From positions 760,788 to 824,787 of the forward strand of contig NZ_JADDYD010000001.1 of the NCBI RefSeq assembly GCF_015708155.1: DNA of 64,000 nucleotides, read 5' to 3'. The notes beneath the pieces were generated by a model. It saw only the letters and a list, made by a program, of their open reading frames with translations. It did no database searches and was not told the DNA's origin. The position numbers were made by a program, and so were the translations under genes. Positions within the stretch are counted from its first letter, which is position 1. Every line of letters starts with the position of its first letter. The DNA is from Mycoplasma sp. 'Moose RK' (lineage in GTDB: Bacteria; Bacillota_I; Bacilli_A; Mycoplasmatales; Metamycoplasmataceae). Below, one piece after another: positions 54,582 through 64,000 of this stretch.

Positions 54582-57500
54582 TTAATTAAACTTTTTGAAT
54601 TTTTTCCGAATTAAAAATCAGATACCAAAACTTAAAATTCCTAAAACAACAACGCTAACAGGAATAAATCAGTAAAGATTTTTGGGATTTTCCAGAAAGT
54701 TTTTACTATTTTCTAAATTTTCTAAATCGAATTTATAAGGCTCAAAATCAAAATTTTCAACTTTGAATTTTAAATCTCCTTGAGTCAAAAAATTCCCCGG
54801 TTTAAAAGTAATTTCCGAAATTTTATTATGCCTAATTTTTGTGAGAATATTATCAAATTCTAGTGGAGTTAAGTATTCTTCTCAATTAAGTCCTCAAGGC
54901 GCTAGTTGTTTATTTAATTGTTTTTTTAACTCTTCTGCAATTATTTTTGGGTCTTTAGAATTAATTTTGATATTTTCGAGCTTAATTTTTGACAAATTAG
55001 ACTCTTTTGGGTTCCTAATATTCGGAACAACATTTGCAATTTCTAAATTAATATATCCTGGTAAGCTAATTCCTGATAGCGCTAAATTTCCCTGGCTTTT
55101 TGCAGTTTTTAAATCACCTTGAAAAATTTTAAAAAGTTCTGGCTGATTTAAAAGTTTTGGGTCAAATTGGTAATTACCACCAAAATTTAGTTTTCCGGCC
55201 GAAATTTTCTCGATTTGCTCTTTAATATAATCGCTTGCTTTTATCGGATCGGTTATTCCGTTTAAATTAATTTTAAAGTTTTTTGGCAAAACATTAAAAA
55301 TATCGTAATTATCTTGAGCACTTTGCTGCATTTGTTTTAAATTAAATTTATATTGGTCTTTTTTTATAAAGTGCTTATCATCAGTTAAAAGTTTAATTTT
55401 TAGCTCGCCACTTTTTGTTGAATCGATTTTTAGAACAATATTTGGATTTTTTGTTTCTGAATTTATCAAAACTGATACTTTATTTACCAAATTATCAGGA
55501 TTATCAAAAGCATTTTTATCAATTAAATCTTTTAGTTTTGACTCAAAATCAGGAATTTCAATTTCAGTTTTAGTTTTCTTTAATTCTTCAAGTTCGTTTT
55601 GGGTTTTTAATCCAGGAAATTCAAAATGCGAATTTGGCAAATTTAGTGATTTTGCTAAGTCAGAATTAATTTCAAAACTTCAATTATTGTTATATTTAAA
55701 TGGGCTAAATTCAATTTCTTTTAATTTATCTTTCTGTTCTTGATTTAAATATTTTTCTAAATCTTTAAAATCTAAATTTTTTAGCTGAATTTTTTGGTTG
55801 TTATCAAAATTAAGTGAATTTAAATTTTGTAAATAATTCCCAAGAGCATTGTCAATTCTTTTAGTAATTTCTTGACTAACTGGGTCAAGAATTTCGCCTT
55901 TATCTAGTTTATAATTAATATAAGATTTTCAATGAGCCATAATTTTTTCATATGATAAATCTTTGATATATTTTTGGTTAAACCCGCGAATTTGTTTTAA
56001 ATATTTTTCTAAATTTTTTCCAGCAACTGAATACCAAAAAGGAATATATATATTGGAATTAACAATATCTGAAAATAATTTAGTATTGTCATTATCACCA
56101 ATTAAAAATAATTTAAACGCTTGCTGGTCGCTTTCATATCCTACCCGAAAAAGTCAAAGTCCAGAATCCGAAAAATAATCATTTTCATTATTATTGATTT
56201 TTATTTCTTTGCCAGAGGAATCACTAGAATATTGACTTGTGTTTGCTGCTAGTGATAATTGATTTTTCTGATTTTGATTAATTTTAAATTTTTTAATTGT
56301 TGCTTTATTATCTTGGAAGTTTTGCGAAAATATTAAATTAATCCCTTTTCCAGCAACTGCGGCCTCGGCAATAAAGCCATTTTCCCTAATAGCATTGTCT
56401 TTATAAAAAATATTATCTGCTAAATCAGAGCCGTTGTTTTTTACCCATAAAATTTGTTTTTTTGTTCCAGTTTGTGGGTCAATATTTGGATCATATTCTG
56501 GATTTTCTAATTTTTCGCCGTTTTCGCCGATAATTGGATTTCCTGAATCGTCTAAAAGATATTGGGATATTAATTTTTTCTGATTTAAATTTTTTTCTGG
56601 GTCTCAACCAAATCATTTTCCCTGAAGTATGTTAACAACTGATTTTGTAACTAAATCGATTGAATAAGATTTTTCAATTTCTTTTTTGTCTTGTTTAAAT
56701 TTTTTAATTTCAATTCTATATTGATTAGTTCCACCATTTTCTTTTTTTTCTAATCTTAAATCTTGAAGTGTTGTTTCAAATTGATTATCTAATACATCTA
56801 CTTTTTTCCCATTTATAAACAAAACTTCACTTTCATCTTTTGCAGCATTAAATTTAACTTTCACATCACCAACAAATTCAAACTTGCCCCCATAAATGTT
56901 GTTTCCCTGGTTTTTTTCTTGTTCTTCCTTTTTCGCCTCTTCATCCTTTTTACGTTCAGCTTTTTGTTTTACCAATCCTTTAAGGTCGCTGTCATATTTT
57001 CAAACTTGCGAAGGAATTAGTTCAAGACGTGAAGAAAATTCTTTTTGCAATAAAAAGGGTGTTGGTTTCCAAAAAGTTGGGAATTTATCGGGTGTGTCGT
57101 AATTTACAATATAAAATTTTTGGCGATTTTTATCGAGTGGATGGTCAAATTCGATTCAAAAATCTGCTGGATTTTTTGAAGTAGACCAAGTATTGTAACT
57201 ATATTTTACATTATAAGGATTTTCATCACTATTTTGCTTTTTGTTTTGATTTCATCATTGATTAATTTTTTCTTCAAAATATTCTTTATTTGATTTTAAA
57301 TTATTAGCGTTTGTATCTGTATGAGTTTTAGTAGGTTTTTCGGTAAAAAGGCCTCCAGAAGCACCAGAATCAGTTGAAATTTCATAACCTTTAGGAAATT
57401 CAAAATTAAAAGAACTACGAAGATTTGAAAAATAATCTCTCAATTTGGAGCTTTCTTTATTTTCAAATTCAATTTGAGTTTTATATTCAACAAAGGCACG

Positions 57501-58211
57501 AATTGTAACAGCTAATTTTGTAATTTTATTGTCTTTAACTGTGTATTCAAAATTTAGTTTAATATTTGTTAAATTAAATTGACCAGTTTGGGGCGTATTA
57601 AATAATTTAGTGAATTCCTGACCCAAACGATCAATTCCTTCATGATAAAAATATTTATAATAAGAATCACCGCTTCTAAGCGAAATATTAAACAAATTAA
57701 AAAAATCAGTAAATTTTTGATCTGAATCTTGCAAGGTTTTACCGTATAAAACATCTTCAAGCTCAATTTCAAAGTTATCATCAGAAATTGAATCATTGGG
57801 TTTGTTATTTAAATTATAGACCCCATCTGGAATTGTAGTTTTGCTTCAATTAGCAACTCCGCAATTATATCCCGCACTATGACAAGTACCACTTAAATAA
57901 CTTCTTTCTTTACTGAATCATTCTTTAGAAAAATTTTTTACTATGTCGTTTTGTCCCGTAAAGCCGTGATAAAAGCTATTAAGTCCAACGCTAATTTTCC
58001 AATCATGATTTGTTTGTCCGAGATCAAAATTAAAGTTATCATTTGTTTTAGTTAAAGAATATTCGTTTTTTGGGGTTAAATCACCTCAAATTGTTTCTTT
58101 TTTAACTTCAAGATTATAAATAGGCATTTCATAAGTCGCTGATTGCAAAAAAACTGATGAAAAAGAAAACAAAATTAAAAAAATTTTATTTACATTATTT
58201 TTAGTTTTCAT
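54582..58211 (-). CDS. Large ICE-2 surface-anchored protein
   Basis: 1209 residues, homologue of the ICE-1 protein at 19141. Signal peptide (about 1-22), long ectodomain and a single C-terminal helix WFIPVSVVVLGILSFGIWFL followed by RKKFKKFN. Shared blocks: GGKFEFVGDV, VDVLDNQFETTLQDLRLE, INLNGITDPIKASDYIKEQI and IANVVPNIRNPK. The N-terminal 250 residues are almost unrelated to ICE-1. The start overlaps the preceding gene by 11 nt. Many TGA codons read as Trp. Confidence 0.85.
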
Positions 58212-59043
58212 TTTGTTCTTCTCCTTTTTCTTGGTTGATTTTTTCATCTTGACTTTGACCTAAATCCATACTATCTTGGGTTTTATCATTAGAATTAGGC
58301 TCGTATGATTCTTTTAAAATTGATTTTATTTTGCGTAAACTAGTTGGTTTAGCTACTAATTGATCTTCATCATTAATAATTTTTTCAACTTGTTCGGTTA
58401 ATAAATAATTTTTATAGCTTTCATAAATTTCTTTTTTTCTTGTTTGATTTTTTTTCTTTAACAAAATATATTCTTGTTCTTGTTTTTGTTTGAGAGATTT
58501 AAACAAAACTAAATCTTCCATTTTATTTTGCTCAATTTCGAATTGAGATTTTTGCATATTCTCCAATAAAAGATTAATTATTAGGTTTAATTTAGAATTA
58601 ATTAACTCGTATTTATGCTCAAATACAATATTATTTTCTTCCAAGCGCAAATAAAAAGGCGATAATGACGTATAAACAGCTTTTCTTAATGAATAATAAA
58701 TATCATTTTTTAGTGCTGAATAATATTTAAGAGTATTTTCTGAAGTTAGTGTATTTAAAATTAAATATTTTAGTAACTTATTTGGATTTTCTTTTTTCAG
58801 TTTTGCTTGAGCACGAAAATTATTAATAATTTTTGCCTCATTTTTTTCTGAAAATTTTAATAAAAATGAGGGTACTTCAGCGTTAAATTTTTCTTTAGTT
58901 TTGTTTTTGTTTGATTTTGGTTTTTTAGATTTAGAACTTTTTGTTTTGATTTCATTCAGACCATCTGCCACTGATTTAATTAAATTTTTTAATTGCAAAC
59001 TTGAAAATTGAAAATTTGTATTTAGTTCTTTTTCTTCTTCCAT
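58201..59043 (-). CDS. ICE-2 conserved protein downstream of VirB4 (longer form)
   Basis: 280 residues, homologous in the middle to the 186-residue ICE-1 protein (YSLRKAVYTSLSPFYLRLEE, LNLIINLLLEN, TRKKEIYESYKNYL). About 60 extra residues at the N-terminus (Lys-rich) and an acidic Gln/Glu-rich tail. GAGGA precedes the ATG at 59043. Lies 38 nt after VirB4 rather than overlapping it as in ICE-1. Confidence 0.78.
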   Translation of the reverse strand: MEEEKELNTNFQFSSLQLKNLIKSVADGLNEIKTKSSKSKKPKSNKNKTKEKFNAEVPSFLLKFSEKNEAKIINNFRAQAKLKKENPNKLLKYLILNTLTSENTLKYYSALKNDIYYSLRKAVYTSLSPFYLRLEENNIVFEHKYELINSKLNLIINLLLENMQKSQFEIEQNKMEDLVLFKSLKQKQEQEYILLKKKNQTRKKEIYESYKNYLLTEQVEKIINDEDQLVAKPTSLRKIKSILKESYEPNSNDKTQDSMDLGQSQDEKINQEKGEEQNEN

Positions 59044-59081
59044 GTTATCCTCACATTATTTTTTACATCTGATTATTTTGA

Positions 59082-61784
59082 CTAATCATTTGCTTTATTT
59101 CCTTTATCAAAAAAATATTGTTTTTCAACATCATTAAAATAAGCTCGTAACTTAAATCTATCAACAGTATTAACTGTTAGTAAAAATTCACCAATTTGGG
59201 CTAAATTAATAAATGATTTTTCCTCCTTAGTAAGACCGCCCGATGATGAAAAAAGTTTATCAACCTTTTCAATATCGTTGCTTTTTAAATTGAAGAAGAA
59301 AGCATATTGGCAGTTTTCAATAATTGCTTCTGATTTTCGAGCAGCTTCACCGCTAATCGCAAAATCACCCGGATTTTGTGTTGTTATTATCAAAGAACCA
59401 TTGTATTTTCTGATAGTTTTAGCAGTATCAAATAAGAAATTAAGAGCAAATAAATTAGACTCATCAATAAATTTATGACCTTCATCCACAACTAAAACAA
59501 TTTTGCGATTGGATTCTAAATAAAATTCAGAAATCTGGCCTTGAATAAATGAAAGAGCAAGGAAAAACGCTGCTTGATAGACTCTTTTTTCGAGGTTCAT
59601 TAGAGCCGCGACATTAAAAATACTAAATTTAGTGTTAATTTCGTTTGTATTTGAAACCCCGTTAAACATTCTTCCTAAAATTGAAGAACTATCAAAACTT
59701 GCTTCAAAATTAGCAATAATTACCTGCTTTTCCATTTCCGGTAAATAGCTAAATTCGCTTTCTTTAATAACTTTAATTAAATCATCGATAATCGGATAGT
59801 CTTCATTTTCAAGTTTGGAAATATCTTCTTCAATTTCGTAAAATCCAATTAAATCATAAAGTTTTTTTACACAAGAAATAATTGCAATTAAAGCCGTGTT
59901 ACTAATATTAGGAAAAACAATTTGAAAAAATGTTTCTAATTTAGACAAATTAAGTGCAATTAAATCAGCATTAATAATTCTATCATCCTCAGAAGGGTTA
60001 AAAATTTTGCGGATTTGCAGCGGATTAAAAACTGATTGCCCACTAGAGTTCAAATGAATTACATTAGCGCCTAATTTCTCACCTATTTTTCAATATTCGT
60101 TCTGTGGATCCAAAACTATTACAGAATTTCCTAGCGAGATATTATAAGTAATTAACTTTTTCGTAATTGTAGTTTTTCCAGAGCCTGAAGTTCCCAAAAT
60201 AAATAAATTCGAGTTTTTTCGTGAGCCTTTTTGGTAAAACTGATCAAAAAATAGTGGTGTGTTATCGTAATAATTAAGTCCTAAGGCATTAAAATTATTA
60301 TCATTAAATTCGCGTAAAGTAAACGGAAAACCCCAGGTGATATTATTAGTGGGCATTTCCATATATTCTTTTAAATTATCATTTTGCCGAAAAAAAATGT
60401 TTAAATAAGCAAAAAGTTGCTTAAACCTTAATGAAAAAGGAATTGCATTAACAGATTTAATTAAATTTATATTAGTATATTCTAAATTATCTAGTTCTTT
60501 GCGCGAATCAGCACAGTTAATAAATAAAAAAGTTGAATAAAAAAGATTTTGCCCACTAGCAGCCACATCAACAACGTTTTCTAGTGCTTGCTGTTCAAAT
60601 TCGCCTTTTCTTTTTAGCAAAATATTTCTGTTTTCATCCATTTGGTTCAAAGAGAGAATATTATGTGCTTTATTAAGAATTTTTTCTTTATCTTTGTCAG
60701 ACATTTTTTCAATGTTTCAAACAATGTTTGAATCAGAATTAAAAAATGTATTTGCTCAAAAAGGTGGTAATTCCAATGGTAATTCCGAAAAAGATTGTAA
60801 AGAAAAAAATTTATTATTAGATTTAAAATATTTAGAATGTCATTTAATTTCATCTAGTGCAAAAATTGACTGAATTTTATCTTTTAATTCACCAGTTTTT
60901 TTTGCAATTTCTTTTAGTTTATTTTTAGGAATATTTTCGATTTCGTGATTTAAATTAACTATTTCTTTTACGAAATCTTTATCAACTTCATCGTTTGAGT
61001 TTAAAATTTTTAGCGATAAATCGAGTAAATTCTCTATTTTTAACTTTTCAGCAACAATTTCTAGTTGCGCCAATTGAGACTTGATTTGTAATAATTCCAG
61101 TTCTAATTCTTTGATTTCAAAATCATAAACAACTAAAAAATAGTTAAATTTTAACTGCCCTTCAAAAGTTAGATTAAGATCTTCATAATATCCTTCACAA
61201 ATTTCTTCATTGGCATTTATTTTGCAGTTTGTAAATTCTTTATCTAAAAATTTTTGGTTTTCCTCAATATCGTTTTTCGCTGCGATTTTTATTATTGATA
61301 TTTTTTTATTAATATTGTTTATTATTTTAGCAAAATTATTAAAAATATTACTCTGCGTTTCTAAGTCATAAGCAAAAATATCAATTCCCTGAATTTTCAA
61401 ACCACCAACATACGATTTGCCATTAAAAAGAAAATCATTTTTTATTCCAATATAAGGAATTAAATTTTTTGTATTATTTGAGCCATTTGCATTTATTGAA
61501 TATTTTTTGGGCATTGAAATAAATCTTAATCAATAAACTAAAATTTGTCAACCGCGTGCTTTTTGACTAGGGAAATTAAATAAAAGCGGCAGACCAACAA
61601 AAGCAAAAAATAAAATTACAATTAAAATTTTGATTAAAAAATTTAAGTTAACATTAATAGTGAAACCAAAAACAAGCGCAAAAATAATGACAATCGATAA
61701 AACTAGCAAATCTCAGATATTAAAATTCCTGAAAATGTGAAGATTTATTTTTGATATTGCCTTATTCTGAATTTGTTTTTTCAT
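59082..61784 (-). CDS. VirB4/TraE-type conjugation ATPase (ICE-2)
   Basis: 900 residues starting MKKQIQNKAI at 61784 (AAAGGA upstream) and overlapping the polytopic gene by 23 nt, as in ICE-1. Walker A GTSGSGKTT, Walker B VLVVDEGHKF and LIITTQNPGDF are intact, so the enzyme looks active. From about FSIFNVAALMN to AIIENCQY (59325-59640) it is identical in protein to ICE-1 with few silent changes, while flanks such as the Walker A region differ at many silent sites. Confidence 0.93.
59315..59640 (-). repeat. High-identity VirB4 island shared with 18017-18345
   Basis: About 325 bp around Walker B with roughly ten substitutions, mostly silent, and 100% protein identity over about 108 residues, in contrast with the rest of both genes. 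Confidence 0.7.
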
Positions 61785-63450
61785 TATTTTCTTTTCCTTT
61801 ATCATTTGCTTTTGGTTTATCTAATTCTTGATTTTCTTGGTCTTGTATTTTTTTTCTTTGCCTTTGTTTTTCAATTTTTGTCTGAATGAAATTATCATAA
61901 CTTGATTTATAAGAACTTTTTTCACGATAATCCTCATCGTTGCCAATTTGGACTGTATCGTATAAATTTTTTGACCTTTTTGCAAATTTTTCGTTAGCGA
62001 TTTTTTGTTTTCTATCTGCATATTTTTTTGCTAATGTTGTATCAACAGTTTTTTTCTCAGCTCTTTTGGCTCTTCAATCAGCAAATTTAGAAAGATTTTT
62101 TGAGATTGTATAACCTTTACCTTCAATAATCCCCATATCTTTGCTTTCTTTAAATGCCTCTTTACCTTCTCAGGCGGAACGGATAAACCCTTTTCCTTCG
62201 CTTCTCGATTTTTCTCAACCTTGGCGAAAAGTTTGTCCTAATTGTGCTTTTTTATTTGCTAATTCATTAAGTCGTAATTTCTTTTGCGTATTGGTAATGC
62301 GCCCCGCGCGATAATCATCTTTAATTTGTGCTTTTTCAGAATCATAATAACCTGTGAGCTTAGCAAATTTGCGATATTGTTTTCTTCCAAAAGCAGGAGC
62401 AGCTGCTAAAAGTCCGGCAGTCGCTGATACTCCTAATGCAGTTTTATGTGCTCATTCTTGTTGGCTTCTGACAAACCCTTCACCGCCAAAGTAACCTGCG
62501 AATTCTTGCGAAATTGTTTTAATTGCGAATCCGCCGCCTAAAATCATTATTAAAGAAAAAACAAAACTTAATATTCAATTCGCAATTCCGCCGTAATCCG
62601 TATCATTAGTTTTGATAAAATCTCAAGCGTTAACTGAATATTCTGTTCAAACAAAGAAAAATAAAAAAGCGACTTGGTAAATAATTACTACTCAAAATTT
62701 CGCCCAAAAACCATTTAAATATTTTTTAAAAAGTTTTCCGTCATCGCTAATTTGTGAAATTGAAAAAACGGGTAACAAAATAAGTTGGTAAAACATTTGG
62801 GCGATGTTCGCAACTAAACTTGTAAGCGTTGTTCCTAAAAGTCAGGCGATCGTCAAACTTGATAATAATACTAACAAAATTAGTTTTGGCCCTTGCCCTC
62901 ATGACCAATTTTGATAAATTTCAAAATCTATCACATTGCCTTTTGACAAAATTGTAATTTGTTCTGGCTTTAAATTTAAATCACCGCTGGCACCGCGAAT
63001 TAACGAAACATTTAAATCGTAATTGTAATTCAGACTAGATTTAATCGCCATAATTGTGATATTTGCACCAATTAAAATGATAAACAGAAATGCAACAAAC
63101 AGAATTGGAAAGAAAATTGCTGAAATTGTTTTTAAAATTATGTTTTTAACTTCCCCTTCACTCGTTCTTCCTTGACTGTCCTTACCATAAAACAACCCTT
63201 TTAAAAGCCGATATAAAATCAAAAAAATTAGCGCTCCAGCAGATAAACCAACAAAAATTCAGAAAGAAACTGGGATTTTGTTAATTTCAAACCCTTCTTG
63301 GCCAAAAAAAATTCCTTTTAGTAAGCTAAAATTAATTGACCCAAATAAAGTAGTAATAACTTTAATTATTACTAAAGGAAACCAGCAGAATATATATCAA
63401 CCCGCCGCGAAAAATCCATAAGCAATCTGATTAATCAGTCAACCAAACAT
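61762..63450 (-). CDS. Polytopic ICE transfer protein (ICE-2)
   Basis: 562 residues. About seven hydrophobic segments in the first 310 residues, then a charged coiled C-terminus. Shares IAQMFYQLILLPVFSISQISDDG and TISQEFAGYFGGEGF with ICE-1. Start ATG at 63450 with AAGGT 7 nt upstream. Its 23-nt overlap with VirB4 is the same as in ICE-1. Confidence 0.82.
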
Positions 63451-63467
63451 TTTTTTACCTTAAATTA

Positions 63468-63851
63468 TTAAAACTTAAACTTCTGAATTTCTTCGATTAT
63501 TGCCTGAGTTGCGCTTGGAGCTGCGATTTTTTTGAGTCCATTACCAAAACTACTCCATAAATTTTTAAATGTTGCAGTAATTGCTGTGCCAGCAATTAGC
63601 AAAATTACAATTACCCCAATGATGACAATTCCTGTTTTTAGTCGTTTGTAAATCTGTTGTTTTTTTTCAAGTCCCGCGAATTTGGCTTGCAAGAGTAAAG
63701 TAATAACAAACACAATCATTGCCGCGCCTATAAGTCCGACTAAAGAGCCAAAAATAATTGTTAAAAAATTAAGTGTGTTTGAAGAAATATTGTCAACTGT
63801 GCTTTTTATCGTTTCAAGGCCATTTTCTTGAAAAAGACTAATTAAATCCAT
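63468..63851 (-). CDS. Pilin-like conjugal transfer protein (ICE-2)
   Basis: 127 residues with two hydrophobic helices (about 25-52 and 72-95) around LLLQAKFAGLEKKQQIYKRL, homologous to the ICE-1 protein at 13814. AAAGGAG before the ATG. Ends 17 nt before the polytopic gene. In ICE-1 the lipoprotein gene precedes it; here the small coiled protein does. Confidence 0.78.
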   Translation of the reverse strand: MDLISLFQENGLETIKSTVDNISSNTLNFLTIIFGSLVGLIGAAMIVFVITLLLQAKFAGLEKKQQIYKRLKTGIVIIGVIVILLIAGTAITATFKNLWSSFGNGLKKIAAPSATQAIIEEIQKFKF

Positions 63852-63852
63852 T

Positions 63853-64000
63853 TTAAATCTCCTTTATTTTGTTTTTTTCATTATTTTTAATAAGCTTATC
63901 TATAAGTTCAATTTGTTGTTTACGTGTTAAGATTTCAGCTTCTAATTCAGATAAAAGTAATTTTTTTAATTCTTTTAAAGTATCAGTATCTGATTCTTGT
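63853..64000 (-). CDS. Small coiled-coil ICE protein (3' part, cut by window edge)
   Basis: The minus strand is open from 64000 to a TAA at 63855-63853. The visible 48 residues are helical and include RKQQIELIDKLIKNNEK, clearly related to the 61-residue ICE-1 protein at 11828. The stop lies between the ribosome site and the ATG of the pilin-like gene. Confidence 0.7.
   Translation of the reverse strand, partial: QESDTDTLKELKKLLLSELEAEILTRKQQIELIDKLIKNNEKNKIKEI

Larger units (their letters stand above)
50150..64000 (-). mobile_element. ICE-2: second integrative conjugative element, incomplete
   Basis: Opposite orientation to ICE-1. Contains, reading from the right: small coiled protein (partial), pilin-like, polytopic, VirB4, 280-residue protein, large surface protein, then a reversed cassette (lipoprotein, small membrane protein, 379-residue protein) and the terminal transposase. 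Relaxase, coupling protein and left-end genes would lie beyond 64000. The exact end near 50.1 kb is not resolved. Confidence 0.85.

Noticed and set aside
61821..62021. 66-codon minus-strand ORF
   Set aside because: Out of frame within the C-terminal part of the ICE-2 polytopic gene, whose frame is supported by homology and the 23-nt overlap.

Overview
Organism. The window comes from a mycoplasma. Base composition is very AT-rich, and in almost every recognisable gene UGA sits inside the frame and must be read as tryptophan (for example in trxB, lgt, rpsB, dnaG, rpoD and the large helicase). The gene starting at 1393 on the minus strand looks like a member of the P97/P102 adhesin family, which points to the Mycoplasma (Mesomycoplasma) hyopneumoniae / ovipneumoniae / dispar / conjunctivae group. 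I cannot fix the species from sequence reading alone.

Layout. (1) 1-3427, minus strand: chromosomal lgt - trxB - P97-like adhesin (5' part only). (2) 3771-4256: recU with its own terminator. (3) About 4309 to 24.8 kb: a first mycoplasma-type integrative conjugative element (ICE-1). It encodes a candidate HUH relaxase, a VirD4/TraG coupling protein, a surface lipoprotein, a pilin-like protein, a polytopic channel protein, a VirB4/TraE ATPase, a 1218-residue surface protein and, at the right end, a DDE transposase. (4) 25.3-36.8 kb: a plus-strand housekeeping block, rpsB - tsf - ffh - glyS - dnaG - rpoD - Nif3-like - nfo - tyrS. (5) 37.3-45.1 kb: a giant DUF4011-type helicase with a C-terminal nuclease fold (a plausible antiphage protein) and a membrane-anchored SGNH/GDSL-like protein. 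(6) 45.1-46.3 kb: a decayed IS3-type transposase, a one-cysteine thiol peroxidase and tRNA-Trp(CCA). (7) 46.4-49.9 kb: a compact GcvH-like / class M sirtuin / lipoate ligase / OYE-like flavoenzyme operon. (8) About 50.2 kb to the window end: a second, related but clearly different ICE (ICE-2) in the opposite orientation, cut by the window edge.

How the parts work together. The two ICEs share a transfer core in the same order (pilin-like, polytopic protein, VirB4, 186/280-residue protein, large surface protein), down to identical gene overlaps (23 nt between polytopic protein and VirB4; 20 nt between the small membrane protein and the lipoprotein). They differ in cargo. In ICE-2 the small-membrane-protein/lipoprotein pair has moved to the transposase end, is reversed relative to the transfer genes, and is preceded by a 379-residue gene that ICE-1 lacks. 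The two transposase genes are nearly identical over about 0.8 kb in the middle but diverge at both ends, and VirB4 has a similar island around Walker B. This suggests gene conversion between elements that lie as inverted repeats around a 25-kb block of essential genes.

The most interesting loci are the sirtuin/lipoyl operon (a protein-modification module of the SirTM type without its usual macrodomain partner), the single-gene helicase-nuclease, and the HxHxH relaxase candidate of ICE-1. No CRISPR array, rRNA operon or intact IS element was seen.
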